Source: JAVBLV01 sp031553195
Lineage (GTDB): Bacteria; Bacteroidota; Bacteroidia; Bacteroidales; P3
DNA length: 64,000 nt
Direction of reading: 5' to 3'
Assembly (NCBI GenBank): GCA_031553195.1
Contig: JAVBLV010000026.1
Coordinates: 11,570-75,569, forward strand
Within the stretch, counting starts at the first letter, position 1. Each line of letters begins with the position of its first letter. Under the pieces are notes generated by a model. The model was not told where the DNA came from. It did not search any database and worked only from the letters and a program-made list of their open reading frames with translations. The translations under genes and the position numbers were made by a program. Shown one piece after another: positions 19,301-27,126 of the stretch.

Positions 19301-19521
19301 GCTCTCACACGTCCGCCTATGTTGATAGGCCCCGCTTGTTTAAGCGTTATTTCATCCTGCTTTGTATTGACTTTTGATTGTTTTGCCGTTCCTCGGGCAT
19401 TCTCCTTTGATGCGCCTTCTAAGGAACTAACTTGTAACGACGGCGTCGCAGAAACGCCAAAAGCGCCCATTAAAAACAATGTAAAGCCTAAAAATAGTCT
19501 CTTGGTAATTTTTGTCTTCAT
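16363..19521 (-). CDS. Type IX-secreted beta-propeller (BNR/sialidase-fold) protein
   Basis: 1052 residues. Signal peptide MKTKITKRLFLGFTLFLMGAFGVSA. Repeated propeller-blade motifs follow: TLYAGGVAGGLYRSVNGGNSWELL, TIYVGTGEGFMNT, YLYAATNTGILYSSNKGQNWTKY, RVFIGTDDGMYQTTNFLDANPTW and AIYIATHGKGIYYCDD, i.e. BNR/VPS10-like blades carrying S/T-x-N/D-x-G-x-x-W. The C-terminus is a type IX sorting domain (LKIYPNPATDQVNIEYEL ... SKMILR). No sialidase catalytic triad is evident, so binding or scaffolding is as likely as hydrolysis. It is transcribed divergently from the TonB receptor. Confidence 0.88.
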   Translation of the reverse strand: MKTKITKRLFLGFTLFLMGAFGVSATPSLQVSSLEGASKENARGTAKQSKVNTKQDEITLKQAGPINIGGRVRALLCDKRDATGKTLYAGGVAGGLYRSVNGGNSWELLPGDVSHATVSCIVQDDEGTIYVGTGEGFMNTTNSMVTKNNGTFVGSGKLGMGVFKTSSASEAVNFVPLSTTVPDEDNILNPAFDWAYVNELAYNSDTKYLYAATNTGILYSSNKGQNWTKYSVNGISQDIKMVGNLIYFTQKTSETKGFVVKRTANSDLSQAVEVFSKDDTCIRGEKFTTPFGRIELAVTPLDDQFIYASIAYSDGSLAGVFLSEKQGSKEGNQTTWRKLTSSSFYLFEDGNYSNTIIVDPSDKRSIICGGYLLQRGTDVNLDGGYYYWDRLSTPSTPLNPYNAASLVPADIYKEPTYLHENIHVITPFPTGTMDSFYVANDGGIAFYGKMINGESKGFQLRNKGLNITQFFSVAVANDGSLMAGSQGNANLYISRPSENSTADVVVYPSATLSSYPLYNGIISGGNVQASMFQRVVPSVRKAFFTTEPFTVLARMYGDYYNFNNSQAWNFGGGSYYPSRFSSSSKEVVSSVLWETTTDSSIKDSVICRISAGMIVYEKYGGGDTIGYTLKRGDTIKAGYKVFVRSGSHFDYPFMYTFPNDFYLTINGQPDGFPIDTTSFNVKNPIQNRLFVEFYDNIYMTNRPTDFTMTSDLSEQSQMLGWDNGIISSSYYNPSAERIHCIAITNDGNTLFYTVDEFATQKSKLYRVSNLLNYMENNPEILDIKHIFTSSRPISSISLDQQNQNNMLLTCENISNEEANVLYSQKALSSDIEEVQASFKPKTGDLLRKMPVYASLIEMHDSNRVFIGTDDGMYQTTNFLDANPTWVSVDGLTAPVYMIIQQTKNIAAANLGYTNTGGVTEQYSWAGTSLSGAIYIATHGKGIYYCDDEQFINAPKPAIGMKLPKEASIQNSLKIYPNPATDQVNIEYELTKQNKVFVKVVGLDGKLLYQKDLGIKAKGKYIHNINCSNMPKGVSVVQIITGNEVMTSKMILR

Positions 19522-19861
19522 ATAAAAGTACTTTTATCTATTAATACGTTGTTATATTTTCAATTATAAACCTCTAACAGTTTGTGTATGTATTTATCCT
19601 AAAAAAATTATCAGCAAAGATATGAATAAATTGTGGATTATTAGAGAAAATCCGTCTAATTTTCTTCTCAAAAAAATGAACTATTTCAATTATACGAAAA
19701 AAGAAACATTCCAGAAACTTACATCAAAGAGGGAACCCTGCCTGAAAAAACTTCTCAAACTCAATCCGGAATTGACTTTCCGCATTTACTAATTTAATAA
19801 ATCGTACTTTTGAAAAGTAATTTTATTACTACATTGTAAGTCTAACTAATTTTATTACAAA
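19522..19861. other. Divergent intergenic region between type IX cargo and TonB receptor
   Basis: 340 bp. It holds TACTTTTG (19805-19812) as a probable rightward promoter. No convincing leftward -7 box was found. Otherwise it is AT-rich with no gene. Confidence 0.5.
19805..19812 (+). promoter_or_regulatory. Predicted -7 box (TACTTTTG) for the TonB-dependent receptor
   Basis: Matches TAnnTTTG, 49 bp upstream of the ATG at 19862. Confidence 0.55.
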
Positions 19862-21883
19862 ATGAAAAAACAAAAAACAGCTCAAAAAAAAAATGTATTT
19901 ACACATTGGACCCGCAAATCTTACGCTATTTATAATTCGTTAAAAAAGGTAGTCCATATTGGAGCTTTATCTGTTTCATGTTCTTTGGTTTCTATGCAAA
20001 ACCAACCTTTATTGGCGCAATCTTTGCGAGAAGATTCGACAACCATAATGGTAAAGGAATTGAATGAAATTATTATTTCAGCAGAGAAACCGATTCCTTT
20101 TCAACAAATGATAAACATTGTTGCTATCATAAATAAAGAAGAAATTGAAAAAGCCGCCGTGGAGAATGTACAAGATTTGTTAAAATATATACAAGGCGTC
20201 GACTTAAGAACGCGTGGAAACGAAGGCGTCCAAGCAGATGTCAGCCTTAGGGGAGGAACCTTCGATCAAATCATTATCCTGCTTAACGGAATTAACTTCA
20301 CAGATCCTCAAACGGGTCATTACTCGCTAAACCTCCCTGTTCCTTTAAAATCTGTTGAACGCATCGAAATCCTACAAGGTCCATTCATTTGGAATTCAGG
20401 AGCATCCGGTTTCTGCGGAGCAATTAATATAATTACTCAAAACCCTTCCAAAACAAGCACGCAATTAGATTTTTCCTATGGCGGATTCAATTACTTCCAA
20501 GCAAACATTAACAGTAGTTTAAAACTCAAAAAAGGATTCATCTCCCTTAGCGGAAATCATTCGCAAAGCGACGGATTTATCGATAATACGGATTTTAAAA
20601 TCGATAACATTTATTTATCCGGCAGCTTTCCTACCAAGAAATACGGCAATTTTGATTTTCAACTAGGGTATCAACAAAAAGCTTATGGGGCCAATAGTTT
20701 TTACTCTGCAAAATATAAAGAACAATACGACGAGACCAAAGTACTTATTTCATCTCTGAAATATGGCAAGCAGTGGAATCATTGGCAGGGATTAGTCGAT
20801 ATTTACTACCGGAAACACCATGATAGATTTGAACTGTTCCGGAATGAAGCGCCGGAATGGTATGCAGGCCATAACTATCATTTAACCGATGTTGCAGGAG
20901 GAAATCTTAAAGCGGCCTACGCATCTCCTATCGGGTTAACTACTCTTGGTTTCAATCTTAGAAATGAACATATTTACAGCTCTAATTTAGGAGAGAAGAT
21001 GCCCAAACCTAAAAAAGATATCTTTGATGACGAGGGTATGTTTTATTATAAAAAAAACAGACTTTACAATAGTATTTTTCTGCAACACGAATTGGAACGA
21101 AAACGATACAAAACAAGTATTGGTATTATGACAGGGGGAATTTCCAATTTCGGACAAAGATGGTATGGAGCAGGAAGTTTTACCCTTTTTTTGCAAAAAA
21201 ATCTGGATTTGAAATGCTGGATCCAGAATATTTACAGAATACCTACCTTCACAGATTTGTACTATAAAAGCGCTACTCAAATCGGTAATCCCAATCTTCA
21301 TCCCGAAGAGGGTATTTCTACAGAAATCTCTTTACAATGGCATCCTGAGAAATGGCATATTAATGTTACTGGGTTTTATCGTTACGGATTTTGGATTATA
21401 GACTGGGTCAAAAAGAATAAAGAGGACGATATCTGGTACAGCGAAAACATGTCAAATGTTTCATCTAAGGGGATAAACGTTTTTATGGAATATGCCTTTG
21501 ATTTCTCCTTTCTAAAAAAAATACGTTTCAATTATGATTATTTGACGGCAAATAGTTCCACAACTGCCTATTCTTCTTTGTATGCAACAGATTATCTAAG
21601 AAATCAGTTTAAAATTTTAATTGATCATTCTATTTGGTCTTCCCTCTCCGCCTCATGGCTATTTTCTTTTCAAGACAGGGCAGGACGTTACTTTGATTAT
21701 GATCAATCCAAGGAAGTATCCTATAAACCTTATTTTTTGTGTGATCTAAAAATACTATGGAATAAACCCCATTACGATTTATTTTTTGAGGTCGACAACT
21801 TATTTGACACGTCTTATTTTGACATTGGGAATATTCCTCAACCGGGCAGATGGTGCAAGATAGGTTTTTCAATTAAAATCTAA
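19862..21883 (+). CDS. TonB-dependent outer-membrane receptor
   Basis: 673 residues, BtuB-like size. The N-terminus is long and basic (FTHWTRKSYAIYNSLKKVVH) before the hydrophobic signal core IGALSVSCSLVSM, an extended signal seen in some Bacteroidota receptors. The plug domain follows: IVAIINKEEIEKAAVENVQDLLKYIQGVDLRTRG, SLRGGTFDQIIILLNGI and VERIEILQGPFIWNSGASGFCGAINIIT. The 22-stranded barrel ends in an aromatic-rich C-terminus (RWCKIGFSIKI). No SusD partner or CarboxypepD-like N-domain is present, so it is not a glycan SusC. The ligand is unknown; cobalamin or a metal chelate is a guess from size only. Confidence 0.92.
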   Translation: MKKQKTAQKKNVFTHWTRKSYAIYNSLKKVVHIGALSVSCSLVSMQNQPLLAQSLREDSTTIMVKELNEIIISAEKPIPFQQMINIVAIINKEEIEKAAVENVQDLLKYIQGVDLRTRGNEGVQADVSLRGGTFDQIIILLNGINFTDPQTGHYSLNLPVPLKSVERIEILQGPFIWNSGASGFCGAINIITQNPSKTSTQLDFSYGGFNYFQANINSSLKLKKGFISLSGNHSQSDGFIDNTDFKIDNIYLSGSFPTKKYGNFDFQLGYQQKAYGANSFYSAKYKEQYDETKVLISSLKYGKQWNHWQGLVDIYYRKHHDRFELFRNEAPEWYAGHNYHLTDVAGGNLKAAYASPIGLTTLGFNLRNEHIYSSNLGEKMPKPKKDIFDDEGMFYYKKNRLYNSIFLQHELERKRYKTSIGIMTGGISNFGQRWYGAGSFTLFLQKNLDLKCWIQNIYRIPTFTDLYYKSATQIGNPNLHPEEGISTEISLQWHPEKWHINVTGFYRYGFWIIDWVKKNKEDDIWYSENMSNVSSKGINVFMEYAFDFSFLKKIRFNYDYLTANSSTTAYSSLYATDYLRNQFKILIDHSIWSSLSASWLFSFQDRAGRYFDYDQSKEVSYKPYFLCDLKILWNKPHYDLFFEVDNLFDTSYFDIGNIPQPGRWCKIGFSIKI

Positions 21884-21923
21884 CTTTGATATTCTGGTTT
21901 TCATTAACCTGACATATTAAAAC

Positions 21924-21969
21924 AGCAAAAGAGGCCATTTTAAAAAATCGTAAATGGCCTCTTTTTGCT
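21924..21969. terminator. Strong bidirectional terminator between TonB receptor and pruA
   Basis: agcaaaagaggccatttta pairs with taaatggcctctttttgct around an 8-base loop. A-rich and T-rich flanks allow it to serve both convergent genes. Confidence 0.9.
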
Positions 21970-21992
21970 TTACTTTATGACGCGCTCATAAA

Positions 21993-23630
21993 TTATTTAG
22001 TATCCGGTTCCAAAAATGGATACGTAAAATCTGTCGGAGGCGTCAAAGTTTCTTTTATTGTACGAGGGCTCACCCAACGCAATAAATTCAAAGAACTACC
22101 TGCCTTATCATTGGTTCCCGAAGCGCGGGCGCCGCCGAAGGGTTGCTGTCCGACAACAGCTCCCGTCGGTTTATCGTTATAATACATATTTCCTGCGGCA
22201 TATCTTAATACGCCGGAAGCATGCGCCAAAACAGCGCGGTCGAGAGCAAAGATAGATCCCGTCAATGCATAAGGAGAAGTCTCATTACAAAGTTGTAGCG
22301 TTTTTTCAAAGTCGGCGTCTTCGTAAACGAAAATCGTCATAATAGGTCCGAATATCTCTTCTTCCATACTTTTGAAATGCGGATCTTTGGCTAAAATCAC
22401 CGTCGGCTCTACAAAATAACCCACGCTTTTATCGCCTTTTCCTCCAAAAACGATTTCCGCATCGGGCGATTGTTTGGCAGCCTCGATATACGACATGCAA
22501 TTGTCAAATGAAGCTTCGTCGATAACCGCATTCACAAAATTGCCAAAATCGCGGACATCTCCCATTTTTATACGAGACAACATCTCTCCTACTCTCTGTT
22601 TAACATCTCCCCATAAACTCTTTGGAATATAAGCCCTGGAAGCGGCGGAACATTTTTGCCCCTGGTATTCAAACGAACCCCTTACAATAGCAGTAGCCAC
22701 TTCGTCTGCGCGAGCCGAATTATGAACAAAAATAAAATCTTTACCTCCGGTTTCGCCTACAATTTTAGGATATGATTTGTAGCCCTCCATGTTGTTGGCT
22801 ATCGTTTTCCAAAAACTATTGAAAACGCCGGTAGAACCGGTAAAATGCACGCCGGCCAAATTGGGATCAACTAATGCCGTGTTACCTATCACGGAACCGG
22901 GGCCAGGAAGGAAATTCAATACTCCAGCCGGCAAACCTGCTTCCATGAAAATTTTCATCAAATAGTAATTTGAGAACAAAGAAGTAGTGGATGGTTTCCA
23001 GATAACCGTATTTCCCATCAGAATAGGCGACATGCCTAAGTTAGAAGCAATAGCCGTAAAATTAAACGGCGTAACCGCCAATACAAATCCCTCTAAAGGC
23101 CTGTATTCTGATTTATTGATAAGCCCGTTTTCAGAAATAGGCTGATCTTGGTATATTTTAGTAATATAATGAGCATTGAATTTCAAGAAATCAACCGCTT
23201 CGCAAGCAGAGTCGATTTCAGCTTGGAAGGCGTTTTTGCTTTGTCCTAACATCGTTGCCGCATTCAGGATATAGCGATATTTTCCTTCAATCAAATTAGC
23301 AATTTTTAATGTAATTGCCACTCTGTCTGTCCAACAAGTTTCCGACCATTGTTTGTGAGCTGCCATAGCGGCTTCTATGGCCATTTTTACTTCTTTTTCC
23401 CCAGCTTTGTGGTAGGTAGCCAAAACATGTTTATGATCATGAGGCATAACTACCTTTCCGGTATTTCCCGTACGAACTTCTTTTCCTCCAATAATAAGAG
23501 GAATATCAATCACTTCGGATTGAAGTTTTTCCAAAGCTTCTTTTAAAAGCTTACGTTCTTCGCTACCCGGTTTATACGATTTAACCGGCAAATTCGAAGG
23601 CATGGCATAGTGCATAATGGCGTTGTTCAT
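21993..23630 (-). CDS. pruA: 1-pyrroline-5-carboxylate dehydrogenase
   Basis: 545 residues, the monofunctional (ALDH4) length. It oxidises glutamate-semialdehyde/P5C to glutamate with NAD in proline breakdown. Seen: VTPFNFTAIASNL, GNTVIWKPS (cofactor lysine), FTGSTGVFNSFW, the catalytic region VGETGGKDFIFV with Glu, YQGQKCSAASRAY with the catalytic Cys, and EEIFGPIMTIFVYED. There is no PutA-type proline dehydrogenase fusion. The promoter candidate at 23809 leaves a leader of about 170 nt. Confidence 0.95.
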   Translation of the reverse strand: MNNAIMHYAMPSNLPVKSYKPGSEERKLLKEALEKLQSEVIDIPLIIGGKEVRTGNTGKVVMPHDHKHVLATYHKAGEKEVKMAIEAAMAAHKQWSETCWTDRVAITLKIANLIEGKYRYILNAATMLGQSKNAFQAEIDSACEAVDFLKFNAHYITKIYQDQPISENGLINKSEYRPLEGFVLAVTPFNFTAIASNLGMSPILMGNTVIWKPSTTSLFSNYYLMKIFMEAGLPAGVLNFLPGPGSVIGNTALVDPNLAGVHFTGSTGVFNSFWKTIANNMEGYKSYPKIVGETGGKDFIFVHNSARADEVATAIVRGSFEYQGQKCSAASRAYIPKSLWGDVKQRVGEMLSRIKMGDVRDFGNFVNAVIDEASFDNCMSYIEAAKQSPDAEIVFGGKGDKSVGYFVEPTVILAKDPHFKSMEEEIFGPIMTIFVYEDADFEKTLQLCNETSPYALTGSIFALDRAVLAHASGVLRYAAGNMYYNDKPTGAVVGQQPFGGARASGTNDKAGSSLNLLRWVSPRTIKETLTPPTDFTYPFLEPDTK

Positions 23631-23808
23631 GTCTTTTTTATCTTTTAATGTTTATAAAAAATAGCCTCCCGAAAGTCTTTCCATTCTTTGCCATTAAGCT
23701 CAGATCTTCAAACTCTCAGGAAAAGCATTATTATTAATTCTATTGTTTTAACATAAAACGAAATGCAAACTTATTCAAGTTCCATTTTAATTTATGTTGT
23801 ATGGGAGG

Positions 23809-23816
23809 CAAAGATA
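23809..23816 (-). promoter_or_regulatory. Predicted -7 box (TATCTTTG) for pruA
   Basis: Minus-strand TATCTTTG. It implies an unusually long leader, about 170-180 nt, before the pruA ATG at 23630. Confidence 0.5.
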
Positions 23817-24060
23817 GAAATATTTTCGATATAAAATGACTTCGTCTCAACGGTGTCAAATATATAATTTCCCATTCACTTTAGATTACTTCATTTTAAG
23901 AAACTTTACAAAATCAGGGATGCCTATTAACTGTAAATTTGTTTTAATCATACAATAGTTTTTTAATAGCTCGTCTAAAGAAATATTTTAGGTAACTACA
24001 TACGACATTACTGTAAATAATCCTGTTCTTTAAAATATTCTCTATAACGTAGTTATTATG

Positions 24061-24068
24061 TATATTTG
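24061..24068 (+). promoter_or_regulatory. Predicted -7 box (TATATTTG) for the zinc-ribbon protein
   Basis: TATATTTG ends 19 bp before the ATG at 24088, supporting that start over the in-frame ATG at 24058, which lies upstream of the predicted transcript start. Confidence 0.55.
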
Positions 24069-24087
24069 TAAGCAAAAAATATGCATA

Positions 24088-24276
24088 ATGAAAAATAAAG
24101 TAGAAACATTCGAATGTCCTGTATGTAAAATCATACAAAAATCTGAAGTAATAGAAATAAATGGTTTTGGCAATGTTACTTGTTCTAAATGTTTAAAACA
24201 TGTATTACTAGCTCCCAAAAATAAAGAACGTAAGAAAATTCCTAAATCAAATGTTCCTCTAAATTCAATTTCTTAA
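24088..24276 (+). CDS. Small zinc-ribbon hypothetical protein
   Basis: 62 residues from the ATG chosen by promoter position. FECPVCKIIQKSEV...GNVTCSKCLKHVL has CPxC and CxxC pairs separated by about 20 residues, a zinc-ribbon-like knuckle pair. The tail is Lys-rich (KNKERKKIPKS), suggesting nucleic-acid or ribosome contact. No family is recognised. It could be a regulatory accessory or a fragment of a larger ancestral gene; the clean promoter argues it is expressed. Confidence 0.5.
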   Translation: MKNKVETFECPVCKIIQKSEVIEINGFGNVTCSKCLKHVLLAPKNKERKKIPKSNVPLNSIS

Positions 24277-24388
24277 TATCTTCATCTGTATAAGCATATC
24301 TTATTAAAGTTTCATCGGGAATAGTTTTAAACTGCTTTACAAGTTTTTCGATTTCTTCATTAGTATAATTAGTCAACCAAAATGGGAT
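24242..24388 (-). pseudogene. Possible decayed minus-strand ORF (no start codon)
   Basis: The minus strand reads IPFWLTNYTNEEIEKLVKQF and continues KTIPDETLIRYAYTDEDIKKLN up to a TAG at 24242. The composition is protein-like and helical, but there is no ATG and a stop lies immediately upstream. It overlaps the tail of the zinc-ribbon gene. It is probably a C-terminal relic of a lost gene; no family is recognised. Confidence 0.3.
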
Positions 24389-24596
24389 CTAGGTATAAAT
24401 TAAGAAACGCAATTGTCCGGAATTTTAAATATAAAACAAGATATCCGAATAGCTAGTATAAACCTCTCTGGTAGAAATGGGGGATCTATATTTTCCATTT
24501 TTACCTACATTACAAATCTTGTTGCAATATTTCTAAATGAGAAGATAAACCCATTCGCTCCAATTTACGAGAAAATAAATCTCAAGCGTTTCTGTT
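24389..24596. other. Gene-free stretch before the glycosyltransferase 3' end
   Basis: No supported gene. An 82-codon frame at 24413-24661 has low-complexity hydrophobic text and runs into the glycosyltransferase on the other strand. Confidence 0.4.
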
Positions 24597-25775
24597 TTAA
24601 CCCTTCATTTTCTTTCCAACAATTATACTTTCCAAAACAGCATTATACTTATCCCAACTAAATGTTCTGCAAACATATTCATAACCCTTCCGGGCAAGGT
24701 TGTTTGAAAAGTTCTTATCGTTTAAAAGTAAAGATGCCATTTTAGCATATTCTTCCGCAGATTTGGCAATAATGATTTCTTCTTTGTTTTTTGCATGAAG
24801 CGCTTTATTGGCCAATTCGGAAGTAATGCATGGGATTTGCATTGCCATCGCTTCTAATAACTTGTTTTGAAGCCCCGTTCCTATTTGCATGGGCGCAATA
24901 AAAATTTTAGCTTGGGCATAAGAATTTCTCATATCTTTTACCCATCCGCTTACAACCACTCGCTTCGATCTTAATGCTAACAAAGAATGATTCGGATTGG
25001 CGCCTGCAATAAGAATTTTTGCTTCCGGACGATTTTCCCAAATGAAAGGCATAATTTTTTTTACTAAAAACTGGGCGGCATTTACATTCGGCGCATAAGA
25101 CATATTTCCCGTAAAAACAAAATCAAAATTTTTCTCAATTTCCGGCATAGGGTGAAAATACGTTGTATCCACTCCATTTGGAACTACATGAATTTCATTT
25201 CGTTTCAGATGTTCTATATAGATTCTGTCCGCTTCGGAAATAATAATCTTTTCATCAAATAAGTCAAAAACAACTCTTTCGTACTTTCTTAGCCGTTTAT
25301 ATTCCAATCGTAATATCGGATATAAATAAAACGGCGCTTTTGACGAGCGACGTTCTATATTTTTTGAAAGCGTATCTTGATAATCCAAAATTTTAAAAGT
25401 ACTGGAATTTTTTGTGTATTCCGTTGTTCGTATGAACTGACAATATAACCGGTCGGGATTTATTTTTTGTTCAAACTTGGAGAAACGTTTTTTTGCCCTT
25501 TGACTAAAGAAATAGCCGATTTGCAAGGGTAACCCTTTAAGAAAAGCAAGAAAAATATTGAATAGAGATTCTAAGAAGAATAACCTGACAACTTGGATTT
25601 CTTTGCAATAACCGGATAAGAATTTTATTGCAGATGCATCGATTCTTTTATGAGTCAGACAAAATAAATATACGTCATGATGTTTCGAAAGGTATTTTAT
25701 TTGGTTGAATGCACGAAGTTTATCCCCTTTGGCGAGAGGATAAGGCACCCGTGATAAAACAACCATTATTTTCAT
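24597..25775 (-). CDS. Glycosyltransferase, GT4-like (TIGR03087-type)
   Basis: 392 residues. The N-terminal Rossmann half begins MKIMVVLSRVPYPLAKGDKLRAF, then HDVYLFCLTHK. The C-terminal half has the nucleotide-sugar region FVFTGNMSYAPNVNAAQFLVKKIMP, KILIAGANP, VVVSGWVKDMRNSYAQAKIFIAPMQIGTGLQNKLLEAMAMQIPCI, containing the conserved Glu. It has the layout of sugar transferases associated with exopolysaccharide assembly. The donor and acceptor are unknown. A second GT4 enzyme lies upstream on the same strand. Confidence 0.85.
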   Translation of the reverse strand: MKIMVVLSRVPYPLAKGDKLRAFNQIKYLSKHHDVYLFCLTHKRIDASAIKFLSGYCKEIQVVRLFFLESLFNIFLAFLKGLPLQIGYFFSQRAKKRFSKFEQKINPDRLYCQFIRTTEYTKNSSTFKILDYQDTLSKNIERRSSKAPFYLYPILRLEYKRLRKYERVVFDLFDEKIIISEADRIYIEHLKRNEIHVVPNGVDTTYFHPMPEIEKNFDFVFTGNMSYAPNVNAAQFLVKKIMPFIWENRPEAKILIAGANPNHSLLALRSKRVVVSGWVKDMRNSYAQAKIFIAPMQIGTGLQNKLLEAMAMQIPCITSELANKALHAKNKEEIIIAKSAEEYAKMASLLLNDKNFSNNLARKGYEYVCRTFSWDKYNAVLESIIVGKKMKG

Positions 25776-25802
25776 ATATATTTTTTTTATTTGATAGTCT
25801 AG

Positions 25803-25831
25803 TCAGGGCATGACTTAGAGTCACACCCTGA
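25803..25831. repeat. 29-bp palindromic repeat, copy 1
   Basis: tcagggcatgac, then ttaga, then gtcacaccctga: a 12-bp stem with two mispairs. It lies between the two glycosyltransferase genes. Related copies are at 39324 and 57728. Confidence 0.7.
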
Positions 25832-25847
25832 TTTTTAATCATATCCG

Positions 25848-27053
25848 TCATTTTCCCTTATGCAAAACCTGCTCATAGAACTTTCGAAGTTGCGACATAA
25901 TTTTGTTATTATTGTATTCCGTAGAAACAAGTTCTTGCGCCCTTTCTCCTATTTCTGAGCAGAATTTCTTATTTGTCAAACATTGTTCTATGCAATTTAC
26001 AAATTCGTCGGGCGTATTTGCTATCAGAATATTTTTTTTGTTGGTATAATTAATTCCCTCCGCCCCTATTGTCGTTGTAATTACCGTTTTGCCGACAGAC
26101 ATCGCTTCTATTATTTTTACGCGAATTCCGCTTCCTGAAAGTAAAGGAACAATATTGATCTGTTTTGAAGCAATAAAATACATGGCATCCGGAATTTCCC
26201 CCAATATCTTTACATTCGGATAATCGCTTTTCAGTAATTCCAATGGCATTTCTCTCCCTGCCAAATAAAGTTTGGCCTGGGGCGAACGAGTATGTACCTT
26301 TGTCCATACATTCTTTAAAAACCATTGAATGCCTTCTATATTAGGAGCCCAATCCATCGATCCGATATGGAACAGCGAATTCTCCTCCTCTTCCACAGAC
26401 TCGACAAAATCAGGGGTTCCCAAACCAAAAGGAACTACCGCAATAATTTTTTCACAACCGGCTTTTCTAAAAAAATCGGCATTAGGATTTGATATACATG
26501 CAATTCCGTCGTATGTATTTAAATTCCCTAGCTCATATTGCCGTAAAGAAGCTGCTAGTTTTTTTATGTACCAACGCTTAAAAACATTTTTTGTGCTTTT
26601 AGCAATCCGTTCCCAAATAAGATGCTCTACATTATGAGAACGTAGAACAACTTTGCATTTGGAATGTTTACGAATTACAGGAACATAGGGCGTTAGGAAT
26701 AAACTTTCTAAATGTACAATATCATAATTGTCTTCATGTAATATTTCTATTAACTTTTTTTCAAATTCTTTATTAACAAATCGATTAACATGATATGACT
26801 CTCCTGCCAGCAAACAAAATAAAGCCCTAAGGGGATTTATTTTCAGATTGAAATAAACGCCCTCCAATTGAGTATTTTTAATATATTCTTCCGTAAATTG
26901 ATTCGGTAAAAACGGATGTTTATGCGAGTAGGCGGATAACACTTTTACTTTACATCCCATCTTCAACAGGCATTGAGTAATGGAATTCATTGCCATTGTC
27001 CCTCCGTCAACCGGCGGATAGGGCGGTTTATTGCAAAGTTGTAATATTGTCAT
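25848..27053 (-). CDS. Glycosyltransferase family 4 protein
   Basis: 401 residues. GT-B fold: MTILQLCNKPPYPPVDGGTMAMNSI at the N-terminus (acceptor side), YDIVHLESLFLTPYVPVIRKH, VLRSHNVEHLIWERIA, then the donor side VPFGLG, LFHIGSMDWAPNIEGIQWFLKN, LYLAGREMP, VKILGEIPDAMYFIASKQINIVPLLSGSGIRVKIIEAMSVGKTVITT. The GSGIRVKIIEAMS segment contains the E-x7-E-like donor-binding region. It probably works with the neighbouring glycosyltransferase in surface polysaccharide or glycolipid synthesis. Confidence 0.87.
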   Translation of the reverse strand: MTILQLCNKPPYPPVDGGTMAMNSITQCLLKMGCKVKVLSAYSHKHPFLPNQFTEEYIKNTQLEGVYFNLKINPLRALFCLLAGESYHVNRFVNKEFEKKLIEILHEDNYDIVHLESLFLTPYVPVIRKHSKCKVVLRSHNVEHLIWERIAKSTKNVFKRWYIKKLAASLRQYELGNLNTYDGIACISNPNADFFRKAGCEKIIAVVPFGLGTPDFVESVEEEENSLFHIGSMDWAPNIEGIQWFLKNVWTKVHTRSPQAKLYLAGREMPLELLKSDYPNVKILGEIPDAMYFIASKQINIVPLLSGSGIRVKIIEAMSVGKTVITTTIGAEGINYTNKKNILIANTPDEFVNCIEQCLTNKKFCSEIGERAQELVSTEYNNNKIMSQLRKFYEQVLHKGK

Positions 27054-27126
27054 TATTCAATCTGTCTCGTTCTCAAATTTAAGTTTCAAAAATCCGAAAC
27101 CCTTTTATGATATTTCAGGCGAACAA

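Larger units (their letters stand above)
23631..24087. other. Divergent region upstream of pruA and a zinc-ribbon gene
   Basis: 457 bp. It carries a leftward -7 box (23809-23816) and a rightward -7 box (24061-24068). No gene is supported between them. Confidence 0.5.

Noticed and set aside
24413..24661. 82-codon plus-strand ORF
   Set aside because: Low-complexity text that runs into the 3' end of a clear glycosyltransferase gene on the other strand.
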